64,000 bases of DNA from [Clostridium] saccharolyticum WM1 (GTDB taxonomy: Bacteria > Bacillota > Clostridia > Lachnospirales > Lachnospiraceae). The position numbers and the translations under genes are program-made. The notes under the pieces were generated by a model, which was not told the origin of the DNA, did no database searches, and was given only the letters and a program-made list of their open reading frames with translations. Location of the stretch: contig NC_014376.1 in NCBI RefSeq assembly GCF_000144625.1, forward strand, positions 3,682,501 to 3,746,500, written 5' to 3'. Positions 17,495 to 26,791 of this stretch are shown here, in pieces (within the stretch, counting starts at the first letter, position 1; each line of letters begins with the position of its first letter).

Positions 17495-18508
17495 TTGAGA
17501 ATCACAACCAATGCAATATTAAGAGATTATAAAAGCAATCTTGCTGCCACAATAGATAATTTGAATCTGTCCAGAACCCGTGTTATGACCCAGCGCAGTT
17601 TTAACAGTGTAGCAGAGGATCCTGGTTCAGCAGCCAGGGCTTCCCAGCTTCACCGTAAATATTATAAAATCCAGGATAACTTAAGTATGCTGACAGATAT
17701 ACAGTCCCGTCAGGATGGACAGGAGGGTGCACTTACCCAGGTCTCCAACATGGTTAAGACAATCAGTGAGGATTATAATGTTCAGGCCATGAGCGGGGAT
17801 AAGCAGACACCGGAAACAAGGCAAACCTTTGCTGCTGCAATCCGCCAATACCAGAAATCCATGGTTTTAAGCCTTAATTCCACATATGAGGACACCTTTT
17901 TGTTCGCAGGATCCGATGGAAAGAATGCTCCTTTTGAACTGTCTGCCGATGGCAAAACTCTTACCTACCGGGGGATCAACGTAGATGCACCTATGAATAC
18001 CTCAGATTACGCCAGTCTAACCAATCTGTCCAATGAAAAGCTTTATGTAGATTTAGGCATGGGACTGTCCCTTGATGAGGCTGACCAGGTAGTACCCTCC
18101 AGCGCATTTAACATTTCCCTTCCCGGAATAAAGGCAATCGGATATGGCCAGGATAAGAATGGAATGAGCAACAATGTCGTTGTTTTGGCCGGTCAGTTGG
18201 TTGAGGCATTAGAAGCAAAAAACTTTGATGCAGATGCTTATGGAAAGCTTATGAATAAATTTAAGGATTTAAGCACAAACATACTGAACGGAATCACTGA
18301 CCTGGGAGTCAAGTCAGAATTCCTTACTACGACAAAGGACCGATTGGAAGATGCTGATATATCCATTCAGGAGCAGATGCAAAAGGTGGAAGGAATTGAC
18401 CCTGCAGCTGCAATTACCGATTATATGTGGAATCAGTATGCCTATAATGCGGCCTTGAAAGTTGGAACCAGTATCCTGTCACCGTCTTTTATTGATTTTA
18501 TGCGTTAA
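17495..18508 (+). CDS. flgL: hook-associated protein 3, FlgL
   Basis: The 337-residue protein shows the flagellin-like N-terminal helix region (MRITTNAILRDYKSNL) and the C-terminal helix region found in FlgL. It forms the second hook-filament junction layer. Translation starts with TTG, five bases after AGGAGGG. It follows flgK by 11 bases. Confidence 0.93.
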   Translation: MRITTNAILRDYKSNLAATIDNLNLSRTRVMTQRSFNSVAEDPGSAARASQLHRKYYKIQDNLSMLTDIQSRQDGQEGALTQVSNMVKTISEDYNVQAMSGDKQTPETRQTFAAAIRQYQKSMVLSLNSTYEDTFLFAGSDGKNAPFELSADGKTLTYRGINVDAPMNTSDYASLTNLSNEKLYVDLGMGLSLDEADQVVPSSAFNISLPGIKAIGYGQDKNGMSNNVVVLAGQLVEALEAKNFDADAYGKLMNKFKDLSTNILNGITDLGVKSEFLTTTKDRLEDADISIQEQMQKVEGIDPAAAITDYMWNQYAYNAALKVGTSILSPSFIDFMR

Positions 18509-18529
18509 GTATAATTGGAGGTGTCTATT

Positions 18530-19138
18530 ATGGAACCGTTGCTAAGAATCACAACCGTACCTCTTAAATATGAATTAAAAATTCAAAAAGCCAGGTTGGA
18601 ATACAAACGTTCTACTGCGGAACTTCAGATGAACAGACAAAAAGGAGAAATGTCTATCGAAAATCACCCCATCAAGGTGAGCATTGATACGTACAATGCG
18701 CGTAATTCCGTTTGTCCGACCACGATGGAGAGCGTTCGCCAGGCGGCTTCTTATGGAAAAGCTGCTGCGGCAGAGGCTACCGCAAATTATGCAGAGGAGG
18801 GTGCGCTCTTGTTAGATCCCAGAATTTCTAATCCGCTTGATCAGATTATCAGCCAGCGTGCTCAAATGCCTTCCGGAGATTTTGGTCTGCAATTTCTCCC
18901 TAATACAGGTCCTGATATTGAATGGTCCGAACCTGATTTAAATATTAAATATCAAATGGATAAGTTAAGTTTTGAATTAAAAGTGGCAAAGGGCGATTAC
19001 GAATTTATTCCAGGCAAGGTAGAACTGTCAATCACCCAGATGCCTGATGTAGAAATTGAATATATCGGCAAACCGATTTATGTTCCCCCCAGCGCCGCTA
19101 ATTTCTTCAACCACACTCCACTAGATGTCCTTGCTTAA
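18530..19138 (+). CDS. DUF6470 family protein (YviE-like)
   Basis: The protein (202 residues) resembles Bacillus YviE and the DUF6470 family: LRITTVPLKYELKIQKARLE at the start and a conserved IEWSEPDLNIKYQMDKLSF region near residue 130. The family is found between flgL and fliW in many Firmicutes, the same place as here. Its function is unknown. The start follows TTGGAGG by eight bases. No signal peptide is seen. Confidence 0.8.
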   Translation: MEPLLRITTVPLKYELKIQKARLEYKRSTAELQMNRQKGEMSIENHPIKVSIDTYNARNSVCPTTMESVRQAASYGKAAAAEATANYAEEGALLLDPRISNPLDQIISQRAQMPSGDFGLQFLPNTGPDIEWSEPDLNIKYQMDKLSFELKVAKGDYEFIPGKVELSITQMPDVEIEYIGKPIYVPPSAANFFNHTPLDVLA

Positions 19139-19162
19139 AATCCAATCCTCTGGGAGGTACTC

Positions 19163-19609
19163 ATGGAAATCCAAACACAATACTTTGGTAATATTTCCTG
19201 TTCTGAAAATGAATTAATACATTTTTCCGACGGATTATTTGGTTTTACTCATTTGAAAAATTATGTTCCCCTGGCGTTCCAGGATAACAGCGATGCATTG
19301 ATCTGCCTTCAATCCGTAGAAGATTTTCATGTGTCCTTTATCCTTATGAACCCATTCCAGCTATATGCCGATTATGCCCCGGTATTATCCGAGGAGGACA
19401 GAAAATTTCTAAATGTATCCCAGGATGAAGATGGAATTTCTTATTACGTGATATGCGTAATCCATGATTCCATGGATCAAAGCACCGTGAATTTAAAGTG
19501 TCCTATTGCTGTAAATGTTGAAAATCGTGAAGCCAGACAGGTAATCCTGGATAACCCATTGTATCAATTTCGACATCTGATTAAAGATTTCGTAAAAAAG
19601 GGGGATTAG
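19163..19609 (+). CDS. fliW: flagellar assembly factor FliW
   Basis: The 148-residue protein is a FliW, a protein antagonist of CsrA that also binds flagellin. GGGAGG precedes the ATG. csrA starts two bases after its stop. In Bacillus this couples flagellin level to translation of the flagellin mRNA, so flagellin is expected somewhere, although it is not in this window. Confidence 0.95.
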   Translation: MEIQTQYFGNISCSENELIHFSDGLFGFTHLKNYVPLAFQDNSDALICLQSVEDFHVSFILMNPFQLYADYAPVLSEEDRKFLNVSQDEDGISYYVICVIHDSMDQSTVNLKCPIAVNVENREARQVILDNPLYQFRHLIKDFVKKGD

Positions 19610-19610
19610 G

Positions 19611-19862
19611 ATGCTTATACTTCAAAGAAAAAAAGAACAGTCGCTCACCATTGGAGACAATATCTGCATAACCGTTTTGGACATTGGGAATGACTGGGTA
19701 AAGCTGGCCATTGATGCGCCAAGAGATGTATCAATTTTGCGTACAGAGTTAATAGAAGCCGCCTCTGCCAATCAGGAAGCAGTCTCTGTTTCTCTGAGCG
19801 CCGGTTCAATATCTAAAATCAAAGATCTGATCAATGACCATAAAAACAGCGGAGATACCTGA
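19611..19862 (+). CDS. csrA: carbon storage regulator CsrA
   Basis: The 83-residue protein is CsrA (MLILQRKKEQSLTIGDNI then VLDIGNDWVKLAI). It binds GGA-containing loops in mRNA leaders to block translation and is controlled by FliW. The C-terminal tail is longer than in Escherichia coli CsrA (61 residues), as usual in Firmicutes. The last codons lie inside a terminator stem, and the gene ends the flgM operon. Confidence 0.96.
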   Translation: MLILQRKKEQSLTIGDNICITVLDIGNDWVKLAIDAPRDVSILRTELIEAASANQEAVSVSLSAGSISKIKDLINDHKNSGDT

Positions 19863-19887
19863 TTTACTTTGGTATTTCCGCTGTTTT
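19843..19887. terminator. bidirectional terminator shared by csrA and the convergent gene
   Basis: Arms 19843-19859 and 19871-19887 (AAAACAGCGG...CCGCTGTTTT) pair over 17 bp with one wobble pair. The csrA stop codon is in the loop side, so the stem is part of both coding ends. Confidence 0.9.
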
Positions 19888-21153
19888 ATCTTCTGCCTGT
19901 TTCTGATCTCCTGTTTCCATTGGCTGGTCAGCCATATGCTCCCTATCTTTTTTCTGTTTATTTAACCTCTTATTTTTAACCCAGACATCAACTCTTTTTA
20001 AAAAAGGGAACATCTCACGAAGCTGAATCAGTATCTTTTCTTTTACTCCGCGGCAAACAGTTCTTAAAGAATACCGCCCTAAACGCAGGAACCAGAAAAG
20101 CGGCAGGAGCCCCCCCAGATTTTCCAGGGTTGGGTAAATGGTCTCCATATATCTTCTGTCAGGAAACAACCATTTTATTATTTTTCGAATTCTTTCCGCT
20201 CTGCGGTCTCTTGCATAACAGTCTGCAACGGTTTTAATCAAGGGAAGGAACTGAGAGCTGATCTCCCGCCCTTCTGATCCCTTCGTCAGGATATAAGACT
20301 CCATGGCATCATAAATTTCCGTATTCTCAATACCAGCCCCGGTATTAAACCAACGAAGTATGAGATACTCTAATTTTTCTGCAAATTCAGCAATTTTAAG
20401 TTTTTTTAATTTTTCATAAATATACGGCCATGAAAAAACTTCCGCATACTTCTTGTAAAATACCCAAAAGTCCATGATTTGGTTTAAGCTGATCTCGCCT
20501 CTGGCATAGCAGTCAGTCAGTCTGCTCATAAGAAAGAGATATTGGTCATCAGGAGTCATTTCCCTTACATACTGATACCCTTTCCTGGTGGGCAATGTGG
20601 TTAGCAAGCCTTTAAAATATTTTCTCATAGGCTTGCTGAAAAACATGCTGTGAGTATAATACAAAATTCGGATTCCAGGTACCCGGTAATAGAAACGTCC
20701 CCGTTCCTCCGTATGGCGTTCCTCAAAATCAGCCTTCTCCAGAATCTCTCCAATTAACCGTCCATATTTTTTATCGGTGCCAATCTCTATCGATTCTCTG
20801 CAACACATCTCTTCAATGGGATAATATTTGACTGTATCAGAATATCTTAATAGAAAGCAATTGACCTTATTTCGTTCCAAAAGGGCAAGCACCTGCTTTT
20901 CCCCTGCTCTCAGCCTGCCAGTTCGATGGACTGCTTCCAGGTATTTATCAAAGAAGCGCTGACGAATGGCCTGGGGGATATTCTCCTCCAGTCCCATGAT
21001 TCCATAATATACGGCATGAGCCACATTATGATAATCAGCCAGACGATACATCTTTTCCCAATCCGGTTGGCGCAGCGGCTCCGGGGAAGGCTTTTGGTTC
21101 AATATCGACGACAGTAATAATATTAAATACCGCTCTTCATATCCTTTACTCAT
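19864..21153 (-). CDS. predicted nucleotidyltransferase-family protein (NTP_transf_5-like)
   Basis: The 429-residue protein resembles the uncharacterised nucleotidyltransferase family PF14907, known mainly beside polysaccharide and glycan genes. An N-terminal helical part leads to LERNKVNCFLLRYSDTVKYY, the place where the family carries its substrate-binding strand. The C-terminus after residue 400 is charged and Lys-rich. It has no signal peptide and its substrate is unknown. It is a single gene facing csrA, with 252 bases to the next gene upstream. The family assignment is from pattern similarity only. Confidence 0.5.
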   Translation of the reverse strand: MSKGYEERYLILLLSSILNQKPSPEPLRQPDWEKMYRLADYHNVAHAVYYGIMGLEENIPQAIRQRFFDKYLEAVHRTGRLRAGEKQVLALLERNKVNCFLLRYSDTVKYYPIEEMCCRESIEIGTDKKYGRLIGEILEKADFEERHTEERGRFYYRVPGIRILYYTHSMFFSKPMRKYFKGLLTTLPTRKGYQYVREMTPDDQYLFLMSRLTDCYARGEISLNQIMDFWVFYKKYAEVFSWPYIYEKLKKLKIAEFAEKLEYLILRWFNTGAGIENTEIYDAMESYILTKGSEGREISSQFLPLIKTVADCYARDRRAERIRKIIKWLFPDRRYMETIYPTLENLGGLLPLFWFLRLGRYSLRTVCRGVKEKILIQLREMFPFLKRVDVWVKNKRLNKQKKDREHMADQPMETGDQKQAEDKTAEIPK

Positions 21154-21330
21154 TCATTTTCCATCCTCAATCAACCGGACCTAGAGAACCGCCGGCAATT
21201 TACTATCCAATTAACGGTTATGCGAGGCAATAAATCCAGGCGATTCTTCCAATTGCCATAGTTCTTCCCGTACAAAACATGGGAAAATCTGTATTTCCAG
21301 TTTTATACATCGGTTTTTTAATAATAATCT

Positions 21331-21357
21331 TAACTTTACCGGATATCTGTACGATAA
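21331..21357 (+). promoter_or_regulatory. candidate sigma-28 promoter for the secreted peptidase
   Basis: TAAC (21331-21334), a 15-base spacer and TACGATAA (21350-21357) match the sigma-28 pattern TAAA-N15-GCCGATAA at nine of twelve bases. The following ORF starts at 21406. This would link the peptidase to the late flagellar regulon. Confidence 0.42.
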
Positions 21358-21405
21358 TTATGGTAGACATGAAACTAATATCTTTATATAGAAAAGGTGA
21401 ATTAA

Positions 21406-22131
21406 GTGAGCAGATTTTATTCTATCCTATTTAAAACCCTATTCATTGCTGCTGTCCCCTTTGCTACTTTTTTTTCATTCAGCGGTCGAATCAGCGGAGA
21501 AGCTGCGGCTGTTTCTCAGACACCCATAGAAATAAGCTTCCAGCCTGCTGCCGCCGAAATTCCCCAGGAAGGGAAATACGATGTCATGCTTGACAGTGTA
21601 TCCGGTCCTCTTACCTATTATAATCAAGGGGATTCCAGATGGGGTAATTTTCTTTATGGAGGAAAAGATCCCCTTTCCACCTATGGATGCGGCCCTACGG
21701 TCATGGCTATGCTGATCACCAGTTTTACAGGCAATCAGGTGCTTCCCTCTGACGTGGCCGCTTGGGCCGCTCAAAATAACGGCTGGTGTCCTGGCCAAGG
21801 TTCCTATCACAGATTAATCGTTGATAGTGCTTCTGCCTATGGACTGAAAGCCGTACCGCTGAAGGATTATACCGCTCAGGGTCTGCAGAATGCACTGGAT
21901 TCCGGACATCTGGTTGTAGCCCTGATGAAAAAAGGACATTTTACCCAGCAGGGACATTTTATTATTATCACCCGCTCTATGGGAGAGGGCAAATTCCGGA
22001 TCGCCGACCCGAATAATTACGATAATACAAAATTTGACTGGGATTCTTCTTTGATTTTCCAAGAATTAAACTACCGTTCCGGAAACGGGGGGCCTTTATG
22101 GACCATCGGTCTCCCGGATCCAGTTTCTTAA
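21406..22131 (+). CDS. secreted C39-like (papain-fold) peptidase
   Basis: The 241-residue protein starts with GTG after AAAGGTG and has a signal peptide (MSRFYSILFKTLFIAAVP, then SFS region). The mature part is a peptidase C39_2 domain: catalytic Cys95 in STYGCGPTVM, His184 in QGHFIIIT and Asp201 in ADPNN. Proteins of this type act outside the cell on peptide or wall substrates; the real target is unknown. It converges on the fliT-like gene, overlapping its stop by four bases. A possible sigma-28 promoter lies upstream. Functional annotation beyond a papain-fold hydrolase is not supported. Confidence 0.78.
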   Translation: MSRFYSILFKTLFIAAVPFATFFSFSGRISGEAAAVSQTPIEISFQPAAAEIPQEGKYDVMLDSVSGPLTYYNQGDSRWGNFLYGGKDPLSTYGCGPTVMAMLITSFTGNQVLPSDVAAWAAQNNGWCPGQGSYHRLIVDSASAYGLKAVPLKDYTAQGLQNALDSGHLVVALMKKGHFTQQGHFIIITRSMGEGKFRIADPNNYDNTKFDWDSSLIFQELNYRSGNGGPLWTIGLPDPVS

Positions 22132-22526
22132 CGATTGTAGTAGGAGTCCTTTCCAGCCAAGCGGGTACTAATATGACGATCCATCTCAATCACCCTTTTC
22201 CGCACAAACTGGAAGTTCCTTCCTCTTTCCACAAGCCTCTCAGCCACCGGGCTGGCAGGCTTGTAGTCATCATTTCCTTTTGACCAATCCCTGACCTGGG
22301 CGGCTTCTACCGGAGGCAGGGCTGAAATAAGGCAGTTCATATTTCTTTCATGAATATCCGCCTTATCCATTACTTCCTGGCGCATTCCAAGAAGGAGCTG
22401 CACGGAGGTCCGGTCATTCCGGGACAGGGATTCCCCAATTTCCTGGGTCATGCGCTCAATTTCTACAATACATTGATATTTATTCTGCATTTCCTTTAGA
22501 ATCTCAATCAGCATCGAATCTTCCAT
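22128..22526 (-). CDS. FliT-like export chaperone candidate
   Basis: The 132-residue protein is largely helical, acidic and basic mixed, with no membrane segment. It follows fliD and fliS, the position where FliT or FlgN-like chaperones are found, and has comparable length. Sequence similarity is too weak to be certain. It starts after AGGGGAATGAC. A terminator between it and fliS (22549-22595) suggests reduced or separate transcription. Confidence 0.5.
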   Translation of the reverse strand: MEDSMLIEILKEMQNKYQCIVEIERMTQEIGESLSRNDRTSVQLLLGMRQEVMDKADIHERNMNCLISALPPVEAAQVRDWSKGNDDYKPASPVAERLVERGRNFQFVRKRVIEMDRHISTRLAGKDSYYNR

Positions 22527-22548
22527 GTCATTCCCCTATTCACATATT

Positions 22549-22595
22549 GAAAAAATAAAACGGCCGGAGAGGAATGCTTCCTCCCCTCCAGGCCG
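22549..22595 (-). terminator. terminator after fliS
   Basis: On the minus strand a GC-rich stem (CGGCC/GGCCG with GGAG and AGGA pairing, with small bulges) is followed by a T-rich run, TTTTATTTTTTC. It would end or reduce the fliD-fliS transcript before the fliT-like gene. Confidence 0.75.
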
Positions 22596-22600
22596 GTCAT

Positions 22601-22969
22601 CTAGCTGTTTAACCGCTCCGCTTCTTTAAACGCTTCTCGCAGATCAATGATCAAGGGTCTGATCTCTTCTATTACATCAGTATTTCTTCCTGCCCTTATC
22701 CGGCTAAACTCATACAGAAAAAAATCATACATCCGTCTCAGTTCAGCACTGATTTCATAATTATAATTTAAGGTATCCTTTAAATAGGTGACGATATCCA
22801 CTGCCCGCTGAACAGACTGTTCGAAAAGTTCAAAATCTTCTTTCTCTAATGCAAGCTCTGCACGGGTCAGCCGTTTAAGCAATTCATCATAAAGAAGATT
22901 GAGCATTTCCCCGGGAGTCATTGTATTCACTGTCTGCTCTTTATAATGCTGGTATCCGTATGAAGCCAT
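22601..22969 (-). CDS. fliS: flagellin export chaperone FliS
   Basis: The 122-residue protein has the FliS start (ASYGYQHYKEQTVNTMTPGEMLNLLYDE; the diagnostic core is TPGEMLNLLYDELLKRL). It holds flagellin unfolded before export. It follows fliD by 18 bases in one operon. Its presence also implies a flagellin gene elsewhere. Confidence 0.95.
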   Translation of the reverse strand: MASYGYQHYKEQTVNTMTPGEMLNLLYDELLKRLTRAELALEKEDFELFEQSVQRAVDIVTYLKDTLNYNYEISAELRRMYDFFLYEFSRIRAGRNTDVIEEIRPLIIDLREAFKEAERLNS

Positions 22970-22987
22970 GATCTACACCGCCATTTC

Positions 22988-25852
22988 TTATGAACCGAAT
23001 GAACTCAGCCAACTGCTTTGGGAATTCATTTGTGAAATTAATGATTCCAAAGTAGTGAACTGTTTTATATACCGGTCTGTTTCTGTTTTTAACTGCCCCG
23101 TCAAGCGGCTTATGTAATCGTTAATACTGTTCACAGTCTTCTGAAGGTTATTGTTCAGAATGCTGGTCGGTGCGTAAACGGAACCGGCCTTTTCAATCAG
23201 TATCCCCTTGGTTGCGCCTGTAATGGACGCATATTTTTCTGTTGTTGCAGAAATGCGGGCCATAACTCCGCCCTTATCTCCTGTAGTTGCATCGGCGGTC
23301 CTTGTAAATAATTTTTGCAGATCTCCTGCATTGGATTCAAGCGCCGCCCGGAACTTTGTTTCATCGAGTACCAGCTTACCGTTATCGCCGTAGTTGGAGC
23401 TTGTGGAAATACCGAAGGATTCCAGCATGGCCTTGTCATCAGAACCGCTTTCAAAAATGAAACGCATGCTGTCAGAAAGACCTCTTAAGTCCGTGTCATT
23501 GAACAGCATTCCTGCCTTAGCCTTTTCTTCCCATTTCGTAATCTGATCTTCCTTCAAATCCGCTTTCTGCTCTTCGGACAGAGGCTCATAATTCCTGTTT
23601 GGCTTTGTAGTAACCTCAGTATTCACTAATTTAATGATTTCATTATAATCCTTGATCATATCCGTTATAGCAGATACAATCTTATCAGCGTCTGTTTTGG
23701 CATTAAAGGTGACAGAGTTGGTGGTGTCCATGGAATAAAAACCGCCGGAGGCATTTACAAATGTACCTTCCGTTGTTTTTACATACTCTCCGCTGGGATC
23801 CGCCACTCCTGCCTGAGTATAGCGGGCCGCAGTGTCTTCCACTTTAAAATAATTACCGCTCCCATCCTTTACATATTTTCCATTTGTATCATCTTTGACA
23901 TAATTATATCCAAAGGTTCCGTTGACAGTCACGTTCAGTCCATCCAGATTAAAGGAGTTACTGCCCCGCACCAGATCGACTACATCATCAGATCCGGCAT
24001 ATTTTACTCCGATTACCGCATCCTGGCCCTTGGTAACCGTATAATTTACATCTTTTTGGCCAAACAGAAGCTCTGCGTCTCCGCTGCCGGTAAAATCAAT
24101 TCTTCCTGCCGCTCCGCCTGCTGTGGAAACGATGGAAAATTTATCAGAATTTACCATATAGCTCATGGTAACACCTGCGTCGGAGGCATTTACCTTGCTG
24201 ATTATATCATTGAGAGTGCTGTTGTAGGAAAGTCCCTCAATCTCTATGTCATTGATCGTAAGCTTCAGTTCTCTTTTGTCTACATAATCCTTCATAGCGT
24301 TATTTAAGTCGCTGACCTTTGTAGTATCATCTGTCTTAAAATGGTCGATGGCCTCATAAACGCTGCTTAAAACTGTATCGGACAGCTGGGAATAATTGGT
24401 GGAAATTAACTGCTTTAAATCTGAGACTTTAGTATCGGCCGTTACCTTACTTCCCAATTTACCAATCAGCTCCATTGCCTTTACTGATCCTGAAAAATAA
24501 GTGGTTTCATAATCTTCACCATTGGCCAATTTATAATCAGCTAATTTTTGTTCAATACCGTCAGCAATTCCCTTCAATCCTGATTGGGAAAGAGTAGAAT
24601 TAAGATTTATCCGGTTTGATTCTCCATACTCCACTTTTAAGGCTCCGGACTTACCGATCACACCTGTGTCAGCTGAGGATATTGCCAGTATGGAAGAATT
24701 ATCCACCGTTTTGGTGGCAGGATTCATGGTTTCAAACTTTAACTGATAGCCGCCGTTCTTCGTATCCTCCTGGACACCCACCTTAATTCTTCCTGATCCA
24801 AATTCCTTCCCAAGCTTTGTTTCCAAATCAGCCGCAATGGATTCTAAGGACGTTTGATCATTGCCGCCAATCATTGCCTGAATAGCCTCTGCACTGGCAA
24901 ATTGTATGGTTTTAGTCGTTCCGTTGTAAGTAAAGCTGATATTCTTTCCGCCTACCCGGTCTGCAAAAGATTTTGATTCAAAAAAGGTCTGAGTTCTTCC
25001 TGCCAGCTCCGCCGACAAACCCGAGGAAGTGATCGTCTTGTCCTCTTCTGACAGGGTGTCAAAATCCGCTATGCCAAGAGCTTTCAGTGCTTCCTTGCTT
25101 CCTCCGGCAATCTGAATTGTATTTCCGGCTTTATCGGTGGATTGGAAATCCAGCTTAAAAGCAGTGCCTGACGGGTCTCCCGGATTGGAAGGATTTGCCG
25201 TCACCTTAATCACATCTGCCAGTGTCTTTCCATCTCCAATGGAAACATTCTTAAGTGCCCTGGTGATGGATTCCTGAGCCTTCGCTCCATTGGAATAATC
25301 GTAGGTGAAGCCATCCTTTGTGGTACCGCTGCTTAAGGAAACTCCAAAGGTCTTGGTTCCATATTTGAAATAAAGACTCTGTCCCTCTAAGGTGCTCACA
25401 TCCTCTGGTCCTAATTTGATGCTGCCTGTGGTAAGAGACTGGTCGGATGCGTTTCCGATGGAAGACATGCTGGCATCCTTGGCCAGCTGTTTTACGCCTA
25501 CAATGGACATGGAATCCACGAGGGAAGAGCTTCCTGATACACTGATATACTTGCTGTAATCACCGATTGCCGTAATGCTGCTTTTTGCCCAAAAGCTGGG
25601 GCTGGAAATATTGGTGGATTGGTTAACATAAGATGTATACTTTTGTGAAAACTCCACAAGCTTGGAGCTGATGGAGCGATAGGCCTCCTGCTTCCATACA
25701 TAAGTCTGTTTTTGCTTCTGCTGCTTTGCAATCTTAGCCCTTGTGGCAGAAGTCATACCCTGGATCAGACCGTCCCTGTCCAGGCCGCTGACAAGGCCCC
25801 CGTAGCCTCTGATAGAAGATACACTGCTGACACTGCTTGAAATCGATGCCAT
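22988..25852 (-). CDS. fliD: filament cap protein FliD, unusually long
   Basis: From ATG at 25852 (AAAGGAGTT ahead) the protein has 954 residues, nearly twice Bacillus FliD (about 498). The N-terminal FliD_N domain (RGYGGLVSGLDRDGLIQGM) and the C-terminal FliD_C domain with the LNNNLQKTVNSINDYISRL coiled region are typical. The large middle part carries extra beta-rich domains and a short internal repeat at about 23737-23895 (GKYVKDGSGNYFKV and GEYVKTTEGTFVN). FliD forms the pentameric cap under which flagellin folds; the expanded surface domains may be variable or adhesive, which is inference. Confidence 0.93.
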   Translation of the reverse strand: MASISSSVSSVSSIRGYGGLVSGLDRDGLIQGMTSATRAKIAKQQKQKQTYVWKQEAYRSISSKLVEFSQKYTSYVNQSTNISSPSFWAKSSITAIGDYSKYISVSGSSSLVDSMSIVGVKQLAKDASMSSIGNASDQSLTTGSIKLGPEDVSTLEGQSLYFKYGTKTFGVSLSSGTTKDGFTYDYSNGAKAQESITRALKNVSIGDGKTLADVIKVTANPSNPGDPSGTAFKLDFQSTDKAGNTIQIAGGSKEALKALGIADFDTLSEEDKTITSSGLSAELAGRTQTFFESKSFADRVGGKNISFTYNGTTKTIQFASAEAIQAMIGGNDQTSLESIAADLETKLGKEFGSGRIKVGVQEDTKNGGYQLKFETMNPATKTVDNSSILAISSADTGVIGKSGALKVEYGESNRINLNSTLSQSGLKGIADGIEQKLADYKLANGEDYETTYFSGSVKAMELIGKLGSKVTADTKVSDLKQLISTNYSQLSDTVLSSVYEAIDHFKTDDTTKVSDLNNAMKDYVDKRELKLTINDIEIEGLSYNSTLNDIISKVNASDAGVTMSYMVNSDKFSIVSTAGGAAGRIDFTGSGDAELLFGQKDVNYTVTKGQDAVIGVKYAGSDDVVDLVRGSNSFNLDGLNVTVNGTFGYNYVKDDTNGKYVKDGSGNYFKVEDTAARYTQAGVADPSGEYVKTTEGTFVNASGGFYSMDTTNSVTFNAKTDADKIVSAITDMIKDYNEIIKLVNTEVTTKPNRNYEPLSEEQKADLKEDQITKWEEKAKAGMLFNDTDLRGLSDSMRFIFESGSDDKAMLESFGISTSSNYGDNGKLVLDETKFRAALESNAGDLQKLFTRTADATTGDKGGVMARISATTEKYASITGATKGILIEKAGSVYAPTSILNNNLQKTVNSINDYISRLTGQLKTETDRYIKQFTTLESLISQMNSQSSWLSSFGS

Positions 25853-25952
25853 ATAGAACTCCTTTCTAATTATGTACATAAACCATTTTTCGTCAAAAAT
25901 CGGTTTTTTTCTTGTTTTCGCTATACTTATTTATCGACATATTGTATACTTA

Positions 25953-25969
25953 AGATAATAGTATTATCT
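25953..25969. promoter_or_regulatory. 17-bp palindrome in the fliD-parA divergent region
   Basis: AGATAATA-G-TATTATCT is a perfect dyad. It lies 13 bases before the first in-frame ATG of parA (25980). On the fliD strand it lies inside a possible sigma-A promoter spacer (TTGAGA, 18 bases, TATACA) and next to GTCGATAA, one base off the sigma-28 -10. It could be an operator; the regulator is unknown. Confidence 0.4.
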
Positions 25970-25994
25970 CAATTTATGAATGGAGGAAACGAAG

Positions 25995-26768
25995 TTGTCA
26001 ACTGTAATAGCTATTACAAATCAAAAAGGCGGCGTAGGCAAAACAACCACTTCCTGCTCCCTTGCCTGCGGTCTGGCCATGAATCATAAAAGAGTTTTGG
26101 CAGTGGATCTGGATCCCCAGGGTAACTTAGGCTTCAGCCTCGGCCTAGAAATAGAATCCTGCGCCACCATATATGAAGTCTTTAAAGGAACCGCCACCCT
26201 GCAGGAGGCAATCCGGTCTTCTAAATACTGTGATGTGATATCTTCCAACATTCTCTTAAGCAGTGCTGAGCTGGAGTTTACAGGAAAGCAGAGAGAATGC
26301 ATGCTGAAAAACATCCTGTCAACCGTTGCCGGTTATTATGATTATATTATTATTGATACTCCTCCTGCACTGAACATTCTGACCGTCAATGCCTATGCAG
26401 CAGCAAACTTCCTGATCATTCCCATGGTTCCGGAAATCCTGAGCCTGTTAGGGGTCTCCCAGATCAAAGACACGATCAATACCGTCCGTTCTTCCGTGAA
26501 TCCGGATCTGGTTGTCCTGGGAATCCTGCTTAATAAATATAACGCCAGAACACTCCTTTCCAGAGAAGTGAAGGAAATGGCACAAAACATTGCCGCCCAG
26601 ATCGGCACTACCGTGTTTAATACCCATATCCGGTCAAGTGTTTCCGTTGCGGAAGCACCTGCTCAGGGAGAAAGCCTTCTGGATTATGCGCCCCGATCCA
26701 ACCCTGCTATAGACTATAAAGCACTGGTAGCAGAAGTATTGGAACGGATTAAACTGCGCAAGATTTAA
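25995..26768 (+). CDS. ParA/Soj-family ATPase
   Basis: The protein (257 residues from TTG at 25995) begins STVIAITNQKGGVGKTTT, the deviant Walker A of ParA/MinD ATPases, and has IIIDTPPALN and other ParA motifs. The TTG start is eight bases after GGAGG; the longer ATG start at 25980 would contain that site. It is the Soj type rather than the FlhG/MinD type with an extra helical tail. No parB is nearby. In other bacteria orphan ParA proteins position chemosensory arrays or flagella, which fits the setting but is inference. It is followed by a ComFB-type gene. Confidence 0.85.
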   Translation: MSTVIAITNQKGGVGKTTTSCSLACGLAMNHKRVLAVDLDPQGNLGFSLGLEIESCATIYEVFKGTATLQEAIRSSKYCDVISSNILLSSAELEFTGKQRECMLKNILSTVAGYYDYIIIDTPPALNILTVNAYAAANFLIIPMVPEILSLLGVSQIKDTINTVRSSVNPDLVVLGILLNKYNARTLLSREVKEMAQNIAAQIGTTVFNTHIRSSVSVAEAPAQGESLLDYAPRSNPAIDYKALVAEVLERIKLRKI

Positions 26769-26791
26769 TTACATCGAGAGGAGCTTAAGCA

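Noticed and set aside
25885..25920. Plus-strand terminator-like hairpin upstream of fliD
   Set aside because: No plus-strand gene ends there; on the minus strand no T-run follows the stem.
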